Positions 10,881 to 21,327 of a stretch of 64,000 nucleotides of DNA are shown piece after piece. Each line of letters starts with the position of its first letter. Positions within the stretch are counted from its first letter, which is position 1. Under the pieces are notes generated by a model. It worked only from the letters and a program-made list of their open reading frames with translations, made no database searches and was not told the origin of the DNA. The position numbers and the translations under genes were made by a program. This DNA comes from Diphasiastrum complanatum (taxonomy: Eukaryota; Streptophyta; Lycopodiopsida; Lycopodiales; Lycopodiaceae), in assembly GCA_029204225.1 (NCBI GenBank), contig CM055092.1:13876059-13940058 (forward strand), in the 5' to 3' direction.

Positions 10881-11799
10881 TGTTGTAAAGTTGACTCGGG
10901 TGCACCCAGCGTGCCCTATAAGACTTAAAGGGGTGACACTCTCTAAGGTCCCAGAGCAAGTTAGAACGTCAAGGACTGAGCCTCCGAACTGTGGTGAGCC
11001 AGTCAAGTAGTCACAAGTAATGAGTTAGCTCTGGAGCTCGAGTCATGGCCTAGTCAGGAAGCAAGTTGATTATGCCGTCGGGACGGCTCCCAAAACCCAT
11101 GTCCAGGAGCCAGACTGATTCTGCCAGGCTTGCCAGGCTTAATCAACAAAATAAAAACTAAGTCCTAAAAAGTGTGTTTTACCAGAAAGCACTATATTTC
11201 AGGACAGAGGGGGTGCACCGAATCACAATAGAACTATAGGGGGAGTCTGGCAGACAGAAACTTGGGCAGCTCAACCAGTGCTAGGAATCCAGTCGCCAGG
11301 TCTCAGCTCCCTCTACCAGCATGAGCCAAGCACAATGTCCAGCACGTGTTGGTGGCCCCGAGACCGGTCAGTCTATGTATGAATGTAACCTCTTCCAGAT
11401 TTAATAAAGTTGATCCTTGGAGATGATTACCATTTTAGTTTCGCCTCCGGGACTGGTCCAAGTGGAAGGACCCTTACTACAACCTTTTTGCGTCGCCGGC
11501 GCCTAAGGGTCCACGTCATCGACGTGTGGCTTGCCTCTATGCCAATTGGTCAGTTTGGCGACCATTAAGCCTTGGGTTTCATGTGTGGCTTGTCTTTGCC
11601 TTTGGTTATCTTTTGGGGACAGATTCTGAGTTGGCTTTCGGGTTGGTTGGGATTCCAATTTTCTTAAGTCTAAATGGTTAAGCTTGTTACGTTTCTGAGT
11701 TGGCTTTTACGTAAGTGCATGATGGATGAATGTTAGACTTAAACGCGTGTTGGGGAAACCGCTCAAGTCCCAACGCCCTTTGAGGCGCCAGGCACAACA
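10881..11799 (+). repeat. Family A 5' LTR (plus strand)
   Basis: It begins TGTTGTAAAGTTGACTCGGG and ends GGCACAACA, so the tips are short inverted repeats. It is 919 bp and matches the minus-strand LTRs at 7718-8633 and 61980-62897. An AATAAAG polyadenylation motif lies near 11403. It is followed after two bases by the primer-binding site, which identifies it as a 5' LTR. Confidence 0.9.
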
Positions 11800-11801
11800 T
11801 G

Positions 11802-11813
11802 TGGTATCAGAGC
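11802..11813 (+). promoter_or_regulatory. Family A primer-binding site (tRNA-Met)
   Basis: TGGTATCAGAGC, complementary to the 3' end of initiator tRNA-Met, two bases after the LTR. Confidence 0.9.
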
Positions 11814-12300
11814 CGACTAGCCGGTCAGCTACGCAAGTCTCACAGGGATGGCCACGTCTTGGGATTTGTCAGGACAACCGTTGTGCAAGGTGCTGCCCAC
11901 AGTGTAAGCACGGGTGCATCCACGGTCGGGGTGGTCGGCAGAACGGGGGACTTGATGAGACAAGGTGCTGCCCTTGATGTGTAAGCACGGTCAGTTCCCG
12001 CGGTTCGGGCCTGGCACCGTCTGCACGTAGGACAGATGAGGCAATGTGTTGCCATTAGGTTGGTGAAAGCACGGTCTGTGCCTTGTGGGTGCGGGGTGAC
12101 ATATTCGAACTGTACGGGTCAACCATTGATACAGAGATGTTGCTCGAATTCGGGTGTAAAGCACAGGTGGTTAGCTGTCGGTGCGGGATAGCTGCCGATC
12201 GTTTAGCTATAAGGGCTATCGGCCAAAAAGTGGTGGGGCGTGACTGAGACAATGTGCTGCTTAATGGTGAAAGCACGGATGGTTGGACGGATGTTTTCCC
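11814..12300 (+). promoter_or_regulatory. Family A leader with five GTGCT/AGCAC stem-loops
   Basis: The untranslated leader carries five small inverted repeats of one design: GTGCT or GTGTT, a loop usually starting GCC, then AGCAC. They lie at 11890-11911, 11965-11988, 12046-12072, about 12141-12164 (four-base stem) and 12254-12276. The same five occur in the same order in family B (59503-59883). At the third, family A has GTGTT where B has GTGCT; GU pairing keeps the stem. I infer an RNA packaging or dimerisation region. Nothing here encodes protein. Confidence 0.7.
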
Positions 12301-12632
12301 GTGGGCTAATTCTGTGATAGATTTGTGTGGGCGCGGCTAGGCAAAGGTCCTACGTCCGATCTCAGGGGGGGATTGTGACTTGAGAGGGATCCTCTGTGTT
12401 TGCTTTGGTTGGTATGTTCCATTTGTTGTGTGCTTGCTTGGACACAATTGACCTGGTTCCTACTTGGCTCTCAGGTGGTCTGAGCATGCTAGTTTGAGGA
12501 GGGGATATTTTCATTGAAGCTGATTTAATAAAGAAGAAAAGAGAGCTATGGGGCCCGGCCGACAGAAGGGAGAGTTTTCAAAAATAAAAAGGATAGAGGC
12601 GATAATTTGTTGGAAGTACACCTCTTACTATA
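12301..12632 (+). other. Family A leader remainder before gag
   Basis: Continues the untranslated region from the stem-loop array to the gag frame. It contains GATTTAATAAAG-like and purine-rich strings but no clear frame. Confidence 0.45.
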
Positions 12633-13110
12633 ATGGACGACCACCTTGATGAGTTACGAGCATTGACGGACGGAGAGGAGCATGTTCGAGAATACAGTTC
12701 CCGCATGCATCGACATGGCACCAGGTCCAAGTCAAGAAAGAAAGAGCGTATGCACTCCATAGTGGTGCCTCTCCAAGAAGAGATGGGTGGCCCTTCTGAA
12801 CCTACACCAAGAGACGAACCCATGCCAAAGGCGCAACCACACGTTCCAGAGAAGAAACAATGCTGGACCTTCAGCTTGTCACAACAACAGCTCACCAACA
12901 ATGGGCAGTTCCATGCGCTGCTTCAACTATCATCAGCAAGGTCACTCTTGGAGGTCATGCTTCAAACCATTGAACAAGCAAATTATGGCTGCCATTGAAG
13001 GATTTGATAGGATGGAGAGAGAGACATTCGATCAAGAAGATGGTGAACAGGATGACGAAGAAGACCCAAAGACGAATTTGACAGAGTCCGATCTAAATGC
13101 CTTACAATAG
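12633..13110 (+). pseudogene. Family A gag relic (plus-strand copy)
   Basis: The first frame starts MDDHLDELRALTDGEEHVREY and carries a charged segment. It appears to have lost most of the capsid core by internal deletion. After a shift, a second frame (from about 12787) encodes RNNAGPSACHNNSSP, the knuckle CFNYHQQGHSWRSC (one Cys replaced by Tyr) and an acidic tail FDQEDGEQDDEEDPKTN ending ...DLNALQ. The protease follows 33 bases later. It has the same order as the minus-strand copy at 9000-10880 and corresponds to it in sequence. Confidence 0.65.
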
Positions 13111-13143
13111 ATAGGGTCACTTGCGGCGTATCGTGAACATCTC

Positions 13144-13628
13144 ATGGGGACTCCTGCAAAAGGATCAAAGTTATTGTACCTGAAAGGCTGTATTCAAGAC
13201 ATGATCATTTACTTCATGGTAGACCTAGGAGCGTCACATAACTACTTTTCAAAAAAACTGGCAGGGGAATTGGACATCCAATGTGAAGAAAATGTGACTC
13301 CTATTTGTGTGGAGACCGCGAAAGGTACAATGACCACTTGTAGATTGGCAACCAACCTACCAATCTCCCTGGGAACCTGGAAGAATCGACTAACGTTCAC
13401 AATCTTGAAGATGGATGCCTTCGATGCTATCTTGGGATTAAGCTGGTTTAACAAACACGTGGTGGCCTTCTTGGCAAAGGGGTTAACCTTGTGTTATTAT
13501 ATAATGGCGGGAGACCTTGTGTCATCAGAGCTGTGCCGGGGGACCAACTAGAAAAGAATGACACAAATGAACCTGAGCCAACCATCCCTCCCAATCTCAT
13601 TCACCTCTTTAACGAAGGGCAGCCAGCA
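13144..13628 (+). pseudogene. Family A aspartic protease (plus-strand copy), truncated
   Basis: An open frame to 13551 encodes YLKGCIQD, YFMVDLGASHNYFS (the same Asp-Leu-Gly variant), VCVETAKGT, LATNLPISLGTW and ILGLSWF. A one-base change of frame after AKGLTL then leads to NLIHLFNEGQPAV, the start of the first 50-residue tail repeat. At about 13629 the sequence jumps into a copia LTR, so the repeats, polypurine tract and 3' LTR of this copy are missing. Confidence 0.75.
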
Positions 13629-14217
13629 GTGATAAACCGATACCAACCAACTGGCAACCGCAATTGACGACCTAATTTCTTAGTATAAATAGCTGATCAT
13701 ATTCATACAGTTAAAATGTAAGCAGTTTAATATCAACAAGTATTGCAAGTTAGCTCTCTATCAAGCTTTTAAGCTTGAACTCTCTTGAGCATTCTAGCTC
13801 AGTTTTAGAGTTATATTTCAGAGTTGCTATTGCGGTATTGCTTATCATCATAGCTGCTTATTATCAAACTTATCCTCAGTTACTCAGAGACAACTTAGAG
13901 TGCGTAGTTTCTATCCGCTAATGTTTTGTGCTCATTAGCATCTGATTTTATTTTTCTGAATCAATACTATCTTTTATTGCATTTAGTATATGTCGGAATG
14001 CATGCATCTCTTTATTTCCTTTACAACTGATAAAATTGTTTGAGAATTCAATATTTCATGTTTGGCTACGTAATCACTTACTATCTAGCGATTTCAAGTT
14101 AGTTGCTAAAGATTCAACGTGATTCCCATCGCCACGGCTTTGTTCAATTTTTGATAGACGTAGTCATGCACTGGAAGTAGGAAGTTTTTGCTACGATTAT
14201 CTAATCTATTTCCGACA
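13629..14217 (+). repeat. Copia C2 5' LTR, left end truncated
   Basis: The sequence from the family A breakpoint to ...CTATTTCCGACA lies directly before a primer-binding site and copia gag, so it is the 3' part of a 5' LTR. It contains a good TATA box, AGTATAAATAGC at about 13682-13693, which places most of U3 off the left. The TG start cannot be located. Confidence 0.65.
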
Positions 14218-14229
14218 TGGTATCAGAGC
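14218..14229 (+). promoter_or_regulatory. C2 primer-binding site (tRNA-Met)
   Basis: TGGTATCAGAGC directly abuts the CA end of the LTR. Confidence 0.9.
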
Positions 14230-14424
14230 TATTTCACTACTTCTTTGTCTGATTCCTTCATGATATCAGAGCGAAAGCTCTAATACTTGATATCTTTTGC
14301 GATATCAAATTGATATCAAACTCTTCAATTCTTTCCAACCTTTTCAGTATCAGAGAATTGGTTTCTTATTGTTGGGATTACTACATTTTAGCGTCATTGA
14401 TACAATCGACAGACTAAGTTCCAA

Positions 14425-15295
14425 ATGGATTCCCAAAGTAAAGCCGATCTCATCGCAGACAAGCTAAATGGATCCAATTATCATATGTGGAAATTTAAGA
14501 TGAAGACCTTGTTAATCGCTAGCGAATTATGGGACGTTGTTACATGTATAGAAGTAAAACCTGAAGACGACGACTCAAAGTGAAAATTGAAGGATGGTAA
14601 AGCTTTCGCACTTATTATCCTCAATATATTAGATACGCAGATTGGACACATAGCTGAAGCTAAAACGTCAAAAGGCATTTGGGACATCCTGAACTCACTA
14701 TATGACATGAGGAACATAACTACCAAGTTACATCTACGAAGGAAATTCTTCACATTCAAGATGATTGTTGGTGATTCTCTTCAAAATCACATCTACCAAT
14801 TTAAGAATCTCTTGCAACATATGGCCGCTTTCGGATCAGTCATGGATGATCAAGAGGCAATTATGACATTGCTTTTAACTTGCCCTCTACATATGAGAAC
14901 TGGGTAATGATCATATCGACACACTCAGACTTAACTTTTACTAGAGTTATCACTATGTTGCTGCAAGAAGATAATAGAAGAAGTCAAGACACATCGTCTG
15001 CTTCCTCCTCTCATGCTCTATATGTTAATAAAGGCTCTAAGCGACAGAAGCAAAAAAGCTCCAAGAAGGCTACAACAAATCAGAAGCCAACTCAAAGTCA
15101 AGAACAATCATCAAATCCACAGTTGAAGAAGATGTTTTGTAGGTATTGCAAGCGCAATAACCATGGGATCAAGGATTGTCAAATTCTCCAAGCGAAGAAC
15201 GCAGCCAAGCAACCTGATCAACAAGCAATAATGGGGGAGAATACATCTGCAACGAATTCAAGGAGTACTGCCTCAACAACGACATTGAGCAACAA
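14425..15295 (+). pseudogene. Copia C2 gag
   Basis: Starts MDSQSKADLIADKLNGSNYHMW and continues through KTLLIASELWDVV, the DUF4219 and UBN2 modules of plant copia gag. A stop (TGA) follows EDDDSK near 14580. A frameshift near 14880-14905 moves the frame within the PSTYENWV motif. The nucleocapsid has one zinc knuckle, CRYCKRNNHGIKDC (about 15140-15180), after a Lys/Ser-rich stretch. A deletion then joins it to the end of the integrase core, removing the protease and most of integrase. Confidence 0.85.
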
Positions 15296-15700
15296 TATAT
15301 TACCTCCTATTCACCTCAGTCAAATGGTCTTGCTGAAAGAAAGAACAGAACCTTAGTTGAATTGACAAAGTGCATGTTATCACATGCGACACTTCCGAAG
15401 TCCTTCTGGGCTGAAGCTGTTTCAACAACAACCTATATTCAGAACATATGTCCTACTAAAGGCCTCTCAAACAAAACACAATTCAAAGTTTGGACAGGTA
15501 CTAAACCTTCTTTATCAAACTTACAAGTTTTTGGATGTACTACCTTTGTGTAGATACCTTGTGATCTCAGGAAGAAGCTAGACTTCCAGAGTATCAAATG
15601 TGTTTTCATCAACTACACTACTTCAAATCAAGCCTACAAGTTGTTTGATCCCATCGAGTCGAAGATATTCACTAGCCGGGATGCTTCATCTTCATAGAAG
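15296..15700 (+). pseudogene. Copia C2 integrase C-terminal part
   Basis: Begins in the middle of the core with YSPQSNGLAERKNRTL (the catalytic Glu motif), then FWAEAVSTTTYIQN, VFGCTTFV and the GKG-like end of the domain (KLFDPIESKIFTSRD). Stops occur after FV and elsewhere. The first two catalytic Asp residues are lost in the gag-integrase deletion. Confidence 0.8.
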
Positions 15701-16725
15701 ATCAGTTTCAAGACCTCAAAGGAAAGGGCAGTTCCCACATAGCCGACCTCTCAGATTCTCCTGACGCTTTGAACTTTCCAGTTCCATAAGTGACTATTCC
15801 CATTGAAGGTCCAAGCTCTTCTACGGCGGGTCAGAAGATGATGATGTTGCAGTTCAACAACTACAGTATGATAGAAATGATCAGCTTCCTTTATTACCCA
15901 GAAGATCTTCAAGAACCAGCAGACCACCCAACTGTTATATCGACGAGTCTGCAGCCTACCTTGTTCAGACACCGACGTCTGTAAAAGAGGCACTCAATCA
16001 GTCTGATTTTGATCTTTGGAAAGAAGCTAGGGATAAAGTGTATTCATCTCTTATCAAGAATCAAACATGGACGATTGTCGAATTCCCTGCTAGCAGAAAC
16101 GTAGTTGATTGCAAATGGATTTTCAAAGTCAAGTAACGTAGATGGAAGCATCAATAGAAGAAAGGCACGACTTGTTGCCAGAGGATTTTCTCAGCTATAC
16201 AACGTCGACTACACTGAAACTTTCAGTCCAGTAGTCAAGCATTCTTCTATTCAACTTTTGCTATCATTTGCCGCTGCAACAAATTTGGAAATACATCAAA
16301 TGGATGTACAGACAACATATCTCAATGGAGTTATCAAAGAAGACATTTACATGGTGCAACCCATGGTTATCTTATCGAGGGTAAACACAATCATATGTGC
16401 AAACTCCATAAGGCACTTTATAGCTTGAAGCAATCTATTCGAGCATGGTTTTAAAGGATCAATACTTTTCTTATTGATCACGACTACACACCTAGATCTT
16501 CAGATTCAAACATTTACTTCAAAGTAGTGCAACAATTTTTTATCATTATCACTTTATATGTGGATGATACATTGCTTTTTAGCAACAGTACCGATCTGAT
16601 AAAAGAATCTAAGACAATGCTATCTTCCGAATTCGACATGACCAACTTGGGCATTTTTGCCCTGGTATACAAATCCACAAAGATAGAAAACAGAAGTTGA
16701 TCTACATTACACAATAACAAAATCT
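15701..16725 (+). pseudogene. Copia C2 reverse transcriptase
   Basis: From about 16010 the frame shows WKEARDKVYSSL, VVDCKWIFKVK, a frameshift, ARLVARGFSQLYNVDYTETFSPVVKH, EIHQMDVQTTYLNG and HKALYSLKQS. LYVDDTLLF follows (catalytic YVDD, about 16553-16580). Several stops and shifts break it. It ends near 16725 after MTNLG, where minus-strand gypsy sequence starts, so RNase H, the polypurine tract and the 3' LTR are absent. Its nearest relatives are the RT pieces at 32600 and 51905. Confidence 0.85.
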
Positions 16726-16739
16726 TCCATTTGAGCTCA

Positions 16740-17415
16740 TCATCACCATGTATGCAAACTTTTCCATTCTGAAATAGTAATCCATCTCAAATGGTGAACT
16801 GTTCCACAATCTTCTTATCTTTCTTAGTTAGTTGAGTCCCCTATGTTTCTGACTCAACACTGTCCACATTTCTTCCGGTCTGAACAATGTTCCAAATGTG
16901 ACCAAAATGGGAATCTGATTCATATTTTCCTCTCAACAAAAGATATAGATTCATAGAAATCTGGGTGAATGACAACTCGTTCAGTTCACTGATCCGACTA
17001 AGAGCATCTGCAACTTGATTGGAGCTGTCTCTTATGTAACGGATTTTATGATCGAATTCTTGCATCAATTCAGCCCATCGAGCTTTTCTCCCCCGAAGAT
17101 CATGTCGATTACAGAAATACTTAAGAGGCTGTGATCCGTATACACTACAAACTTACTACCATACAAGTAGTGTTTCCAGGTTTTAAGTGCATGGATTATA
17201 ACAAACAATTCCCTTTCCTGCGTAGTATAACGCAACTGAGGATCAGTGAATTTTTTGCTATCAAATGCTAGTGGCCTATCCATTTGTAATAGAACTGCTC
17301 CAACTGCAACATCACTTGCGTCGGTTCTCACAACGTAAGGTAAATCTAGATTTGCAATTTGTAACACGGGAGCTGAAACAATCATTGTTTTAAGTTTCTC
17401 AAAACACTGATTCAA
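16740..17415 (-). pseudogene. Gypsy RNase H and start of integrase (chromovirus-like)
   Basis: Minus-strand frames 17065-17415 and 16841-17068 encode the RT connection and RNase H: PVLQIANLDLPYVVRTDASDVAVGAVL, PLAFDSKKFTDPQLRYTTQERELF, HALKTWKHYLYGSKFVVYTDH. Then come KARW-region sequence and HKIRYIRDSSNQVADALSR, the end of RNase H. TDASD and YTDH are the catalytic acidic positions. A few stops and shifts. The integrase zinc finger and core are missing where copia C2 abuts. Confidence 0.85.
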
Positions 17416-18300
17416 TTCCTCGTTCCAAACAACAGGTGGACTAGGTTGATTCCTCTTTTCTTTTTATTAACAATTCTTTTTGTCAGATTATTAAGCGGTG
17501 CTGCTAACTTAGCATAATTCTCAATAAATCTCTTAAAGAAAAGTGTAAAACATAAAAAAGACTTTACCTGCCTCACAGTTTTCGAAATTGGCCACTCAAT
17601 CACAATCTTGATTTTATCCTTGTCAATCTTGATCCCATTTACTGTGATCTTATGACCGAGATAAAGCAACTCTTTCATAAAGAATTCACACTTGGACTCT
17701 TTAGCGTAGAGTTACTCCTGAAGGAGCTTCATCAAGAAGATTTTTAAGTGTTGTACATGTTCCACCAAGGATTTACTGTAAATGAGAATGTCGTCTAAGA
17801 ATACTACCACAAACTTCCCCAAATATGGACGAAATAAATCATTCATCATTTGTTGGAACGTTGCTAGAGCATTCGTAATCCAAATGGCAACACTAGAAAT
17901 TTATAATGACCAAATCTAGAACAAAATCCTGTCTTTTGGACATCTTCTAGCTTAATTCTTATTTGATGGTACCCTGTTCTGAGATCTATCTTGGTGAAAT
18001 ACCGTGCTCCACCCAAGCGATCTACAAGGTCATCCATCCTAGGTAATGGATATTTATTCTTTATAGTCACTTTATTAAGGCCCTTGTAATCCACACACAT
18101 CCGGAAACCTCCATCTTTCTTCGCTTTATGAAGAACATGAGCGCCCCATGGTGATTTACTAGGTTGTATATGTCCCATCCTCAGATAGTTTTCTATTTGA
18201 TTTGAAATCTCTGTCTCCTCTTTTTGAGAAAACCTATATGGTTGTCTAGAGACAGGTTGACTTCTTGGAATCTACTCAATCCTGTGGTCTACTGACCTAG
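17412..18300 (-). pseudogene. Gypsy reverse transcriptase (chromovirus-like)
   Basis: From 18300 downward: LPPSRSVDHRIE and [12 protein letters not shown], then [69 protein letters not shown] and VLPFGL. Next come a frameshift and FLDDILIYSKSLVEHVQHL (the catalytic YxDD region as FLDD, about 17790), then YLGHKITVNGIKIDKDKI. The [22 protein letters not shown] style is that of chromovirus-type Ty3/gypsy rather than Athila/Tat. It is continuous with the RNase H at left and protease at right. Confidence 0.88.
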
Positions 18301-19064
18301 ACGGTGGTAAACCCTGAGGTAATTCAGATGAAAAAACATCCCTAAATTCATTTATGATCTATTCTTTCACTGCTTGTTCATGATCTAAATTTACTGAGTT
18401 AAGAATTGCTGAGAATTCACAACCATTTAGATTTATTTCAAGAACATCCACAACTGGAATAGCATAAATTGAAAAAACTTCATACTCAGAATAATCCAAT
18501 GTGTTCATTTTATTAATTGTAGAAATCTGATCTAACGGACGTACAAAATTACTGCCAAATAATGTAACTACCTTATCACCCTACTTGAAAGTGAGAACAT
18601 GCTTCTCAAAATCAATTAACAGAGAAGGTGATATACTGAATAACCATTCATAACCTAAAATTAAATCAGTACGAGCTAGGTCTAAAACATGAAAATTAAC
18701 TAATTCTGTGTGTCCTTGCACCAAAACTGGGAGCTTCGGGACTTTTACGTTCCAAGCCTCCAACTCTGCTCCTGAAGCCAAATAAACTTTATATCTATGA
18801 TTGCTGGCTTCAGTTTCCAAGCTGAGTTTCTTCACAAGACAAGAATTAATAAAATTATGAGTTATACACACTTCTTGATCTTTAACTGTGCCAATTAAAC
18901 AGAAAAGTTCATTAGGCAAGAAAGAAGTAGTACTAAAAGAACATTCACACTCACAATCACTCCGGTTAATTTCCAAAGTCTTACCATTGCCTCCTGGGAT
19001 TTCTATCATGTGAGCAAACCCTTTCTTCCTTTCTGGACAAAATTTCATCATATGTCCAGACTTC
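18301..19064 (-). pseudogene. Gypsy protease and end of gag knuckle (chromovirus-like)
   Basis: The frame 18581-19051 begins SGHMMKFCPERKKG, the second half of a CCHC knuckle. It continues through a linker to LFCLIGTVKDQEVCITHNFINSCLV, where the retropepsin Asp-Ser-Gly should be (replaced here), then FHVLDLARTDLILGYEWL, the conserved Ile-Leu-Gly-x-x-Trp-Leu. 18301-18580 is the protease-RT linker. The gag upstream has been replaced by a family B LTR fragment whose end touches this frame at 19065. Confidence 0.75.
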
Positions 19065-19647
19065 TATAGCGCAGGCATCCCAAAGGGAGCCGGGAACCAC
19101 GACTTAGCTTCCCAACCTTCAACTCTTGCCATCCAAACCCACTTGACATACAAGCAACCAACTCGCCAACAACGATCAGACTTAACCAACTTAAAGTTCC
19201 GAAACCAACATTGAGATCCAACCTGGTGCCATGCCAGATCGGGGGTCCCGATGTGGGTGACTTTCCTCCAAGCAAGCCGCCCAACATACATCAAAACTTA
19301 ACCAAATCGAAGTTTCGTTATAAACGAGTAACATCCATTACAAGCAAGCGGTCTGACTTACATCAGACTTAACCAATTGAAAGCTTTGTCATGAGCACTA
19401 GAAGCCAACCTGGCACCACGCCAGACTGGATAGCCATAAACACGTATCTTCCACCCAAGCAAGCCATCCAACTCAGCCGACAGGTTAGAGCCCGTTCCCC
19501 AAGAGCTTAACCCATTCACGTTCATGCAAGGAACACTCAGAACCACAAGCTGCAATAGATATGGAGACAACCAGTTCTTGGATCAAATGGTCCCGATAGC
19601 ATACCGTTGGCGCCACAGACCGAACGGTCCCGACGACATACCGCTGG
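19065..19647 (-). repeat. Family B LTR, 3' part only
   Basis: It matches the 3' end of the LTR at 19648-20878 and at 58138-59412, ending TATAGCGCAGG where the others have TGTAGCGCAGG on the plus strand. Its left tip abuts gypsy protease. Its right end breaks in a short internal repeat (GCCAGCGGTATG type), where the next LTR starts. Truncated by recombination or nested insertion. Confidence 0.8.
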
Positions 19648-20878
19648 TGTAGCGCAGGCATCCCAAAGGGAGCCGGGAACCATGACTTAGCTTCCCAGCC
19701 TTCAACTCTTGCCGTCCAAACCCACTTGACATACAAGTAGCCAACTCGCCAACAACGATCAGAGTTAACCAATTGGAAGTTCAGAAACCAACATTGGGAT
19801 CCAACCTGGCGCCATGCCAGATCAGGGGTCCCGATGTGGGTGACTTCCCTCCAAGTAAGCCGTCCGACATACATCGAACTTAACCAATTCGAAGCTTCAT
19901 TACAAACGAGTAACATCCATTCCAAGCAAGCGGTCTGACTTACATCAGACTTAACCAACTGAAAGCTTTGTCATGAGTGCTGGAAGCCAACTTGGCGCCA
20001 TGCCAGACTGGACAGCCATAAACAGGTAACTTCCACCCAAGCAAGCCATCCAACTCAGCCGATAGGTTAGAGCCCGTTCCCCAAGAGCTTAACCCATTCA
20101 CGTTCATACAAGGAACACTCAGAACCACAAGCCGCGAGAGATATGGAAACAACCAGTTCTTGGACCAAATGGTTCCGACAACATACCGTTGGTGCCACGG
20201 ACCGAATGGTCCCGACACTATACCGCTGGCGTCCTGGGATACGACCCTCAGCTATGTGCCAAATCAAAAAGTTTGAAGCACCCTTACAACTGGCGCTTTT
20301 ACCGAACACTGAAATCCAGAAGGTAATCAGAGTCAGTTTGAGAAAAATCCCACTTTATTGATAAATCTGAGAAGGTTACATTTCAAGTGTGTGACCGACC
20401 CTAGTCTCCGGGGCGCTGGCATGCCAAGGCGAGTGTCAGGACAACATTCCAGCAAGGGAGGCTGAGACTTGGTTGGAGCTCGCCTTGAGTCGCAACCCGC
20501 ACTCCCCTATAGTATTGGTGGGATTCGCCACCTCCCCTCATACCAAGTACTCTACCCAGGCTGGTAAAGCACATTTTCTCTCTCTAGGATTTTCTCTCTA
20601 GAAAGTCGTTTTCTCTCTCTAGAATTTATTGATCCCCAGGTTTCCTTTAATCATGCCTAGATCGTGTGAGGTGATTACACATCGACCTGAGCTCTCTGGA
20701 CTTTGCTAGAACCGATCAAAGATTTTCAGCCATAGGAACTTGGCGCCGGCTGGATTCTGGTCGTAGTGGCACCGGGAGCGGCGCTGGCGCCGGGAGCAGC
20801 AGGGGCGCTGCTGGGGCCGAGGACAATGCTGGCGCCAGTGGCGCCAGAAGTAAAGCTTGTAAAGGTAGCTTTACAACA
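19648..20878 (-). repeat. Family B LTR (minus strand), near full length
   Basis: On the minus strand it starts TGTTGTAAAGCTACC at 20878 and ends GCCTGCGCTACA at 19648. It aligns end to end with 58138-59412. It has an AATAAAG motif in the conserved polyadenylation context and a run of GGCGCC palindromes in the first 130 bp of U3. Confidence 0.88.
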
Positions 20879-21327
20879 GCTGGCGTCCCGGGATACGACC
20901 CTCAGCTATGTGCCAAATTAAAAAGTTTGAAACCCAGAAGGTAATCAGAGTCAGTTTGAGAAAAATCCCACTTTATTGATAAATCAGAGAAGGTTATATT
21001 TCAAGTGTGTGAACGACCCTAGTTTCCGGGGCGCTGGCATGCCAAGACGAGTGCCAGGACAACATTCCAGTAAGGGAGGCTGAGACTTGGTTGGAGCTCA
21101 CCCTGAGTAGCAACCCGCACTCCCCTATAATATTGGTGGGCTTCGCCACCTCCCCTCATACCAAGTACTCTACCTAGGCTCTTAAAGCAAGTTTTTACTC
21201 TCTAGAAAGTTATTTTCTCTCTCTAGAAAGTCATTTTCTCTCTCTAGAATTTATTGATCCCCAGGCTTCCTTTAATCATGCCTAGATCATGTGAGGTGAT
21301 TGCACATCGATCTGAGCTCTCTGGACT
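20879..21327 (-). repeat. Family B LTR, middle segment
   Basis: Starts GCTGGCGTCCCGGGATAC, matching 20223 onward in the adjacent LTR, and runs to the CTCTGGAC point about 190 bp inside the LTR start. The U3 tip and polypurine tract are missing, and the sequence goes directly into the family B internal region. Confidence 0.8.

Noticed and set aside
11726-12276. Short ORFs on both strands in the family A leader
   Set aside because: The region is conserved with family B as structure and not as protein; frames are not kept between the copies.
19358-20309. Series of similar ORFs of 70-160 residues on the minus strand (also at 58814-59585)
   Set aside because: All lie inside family B LTRs and repeat because the LTR repeats; they have no start context or domain.
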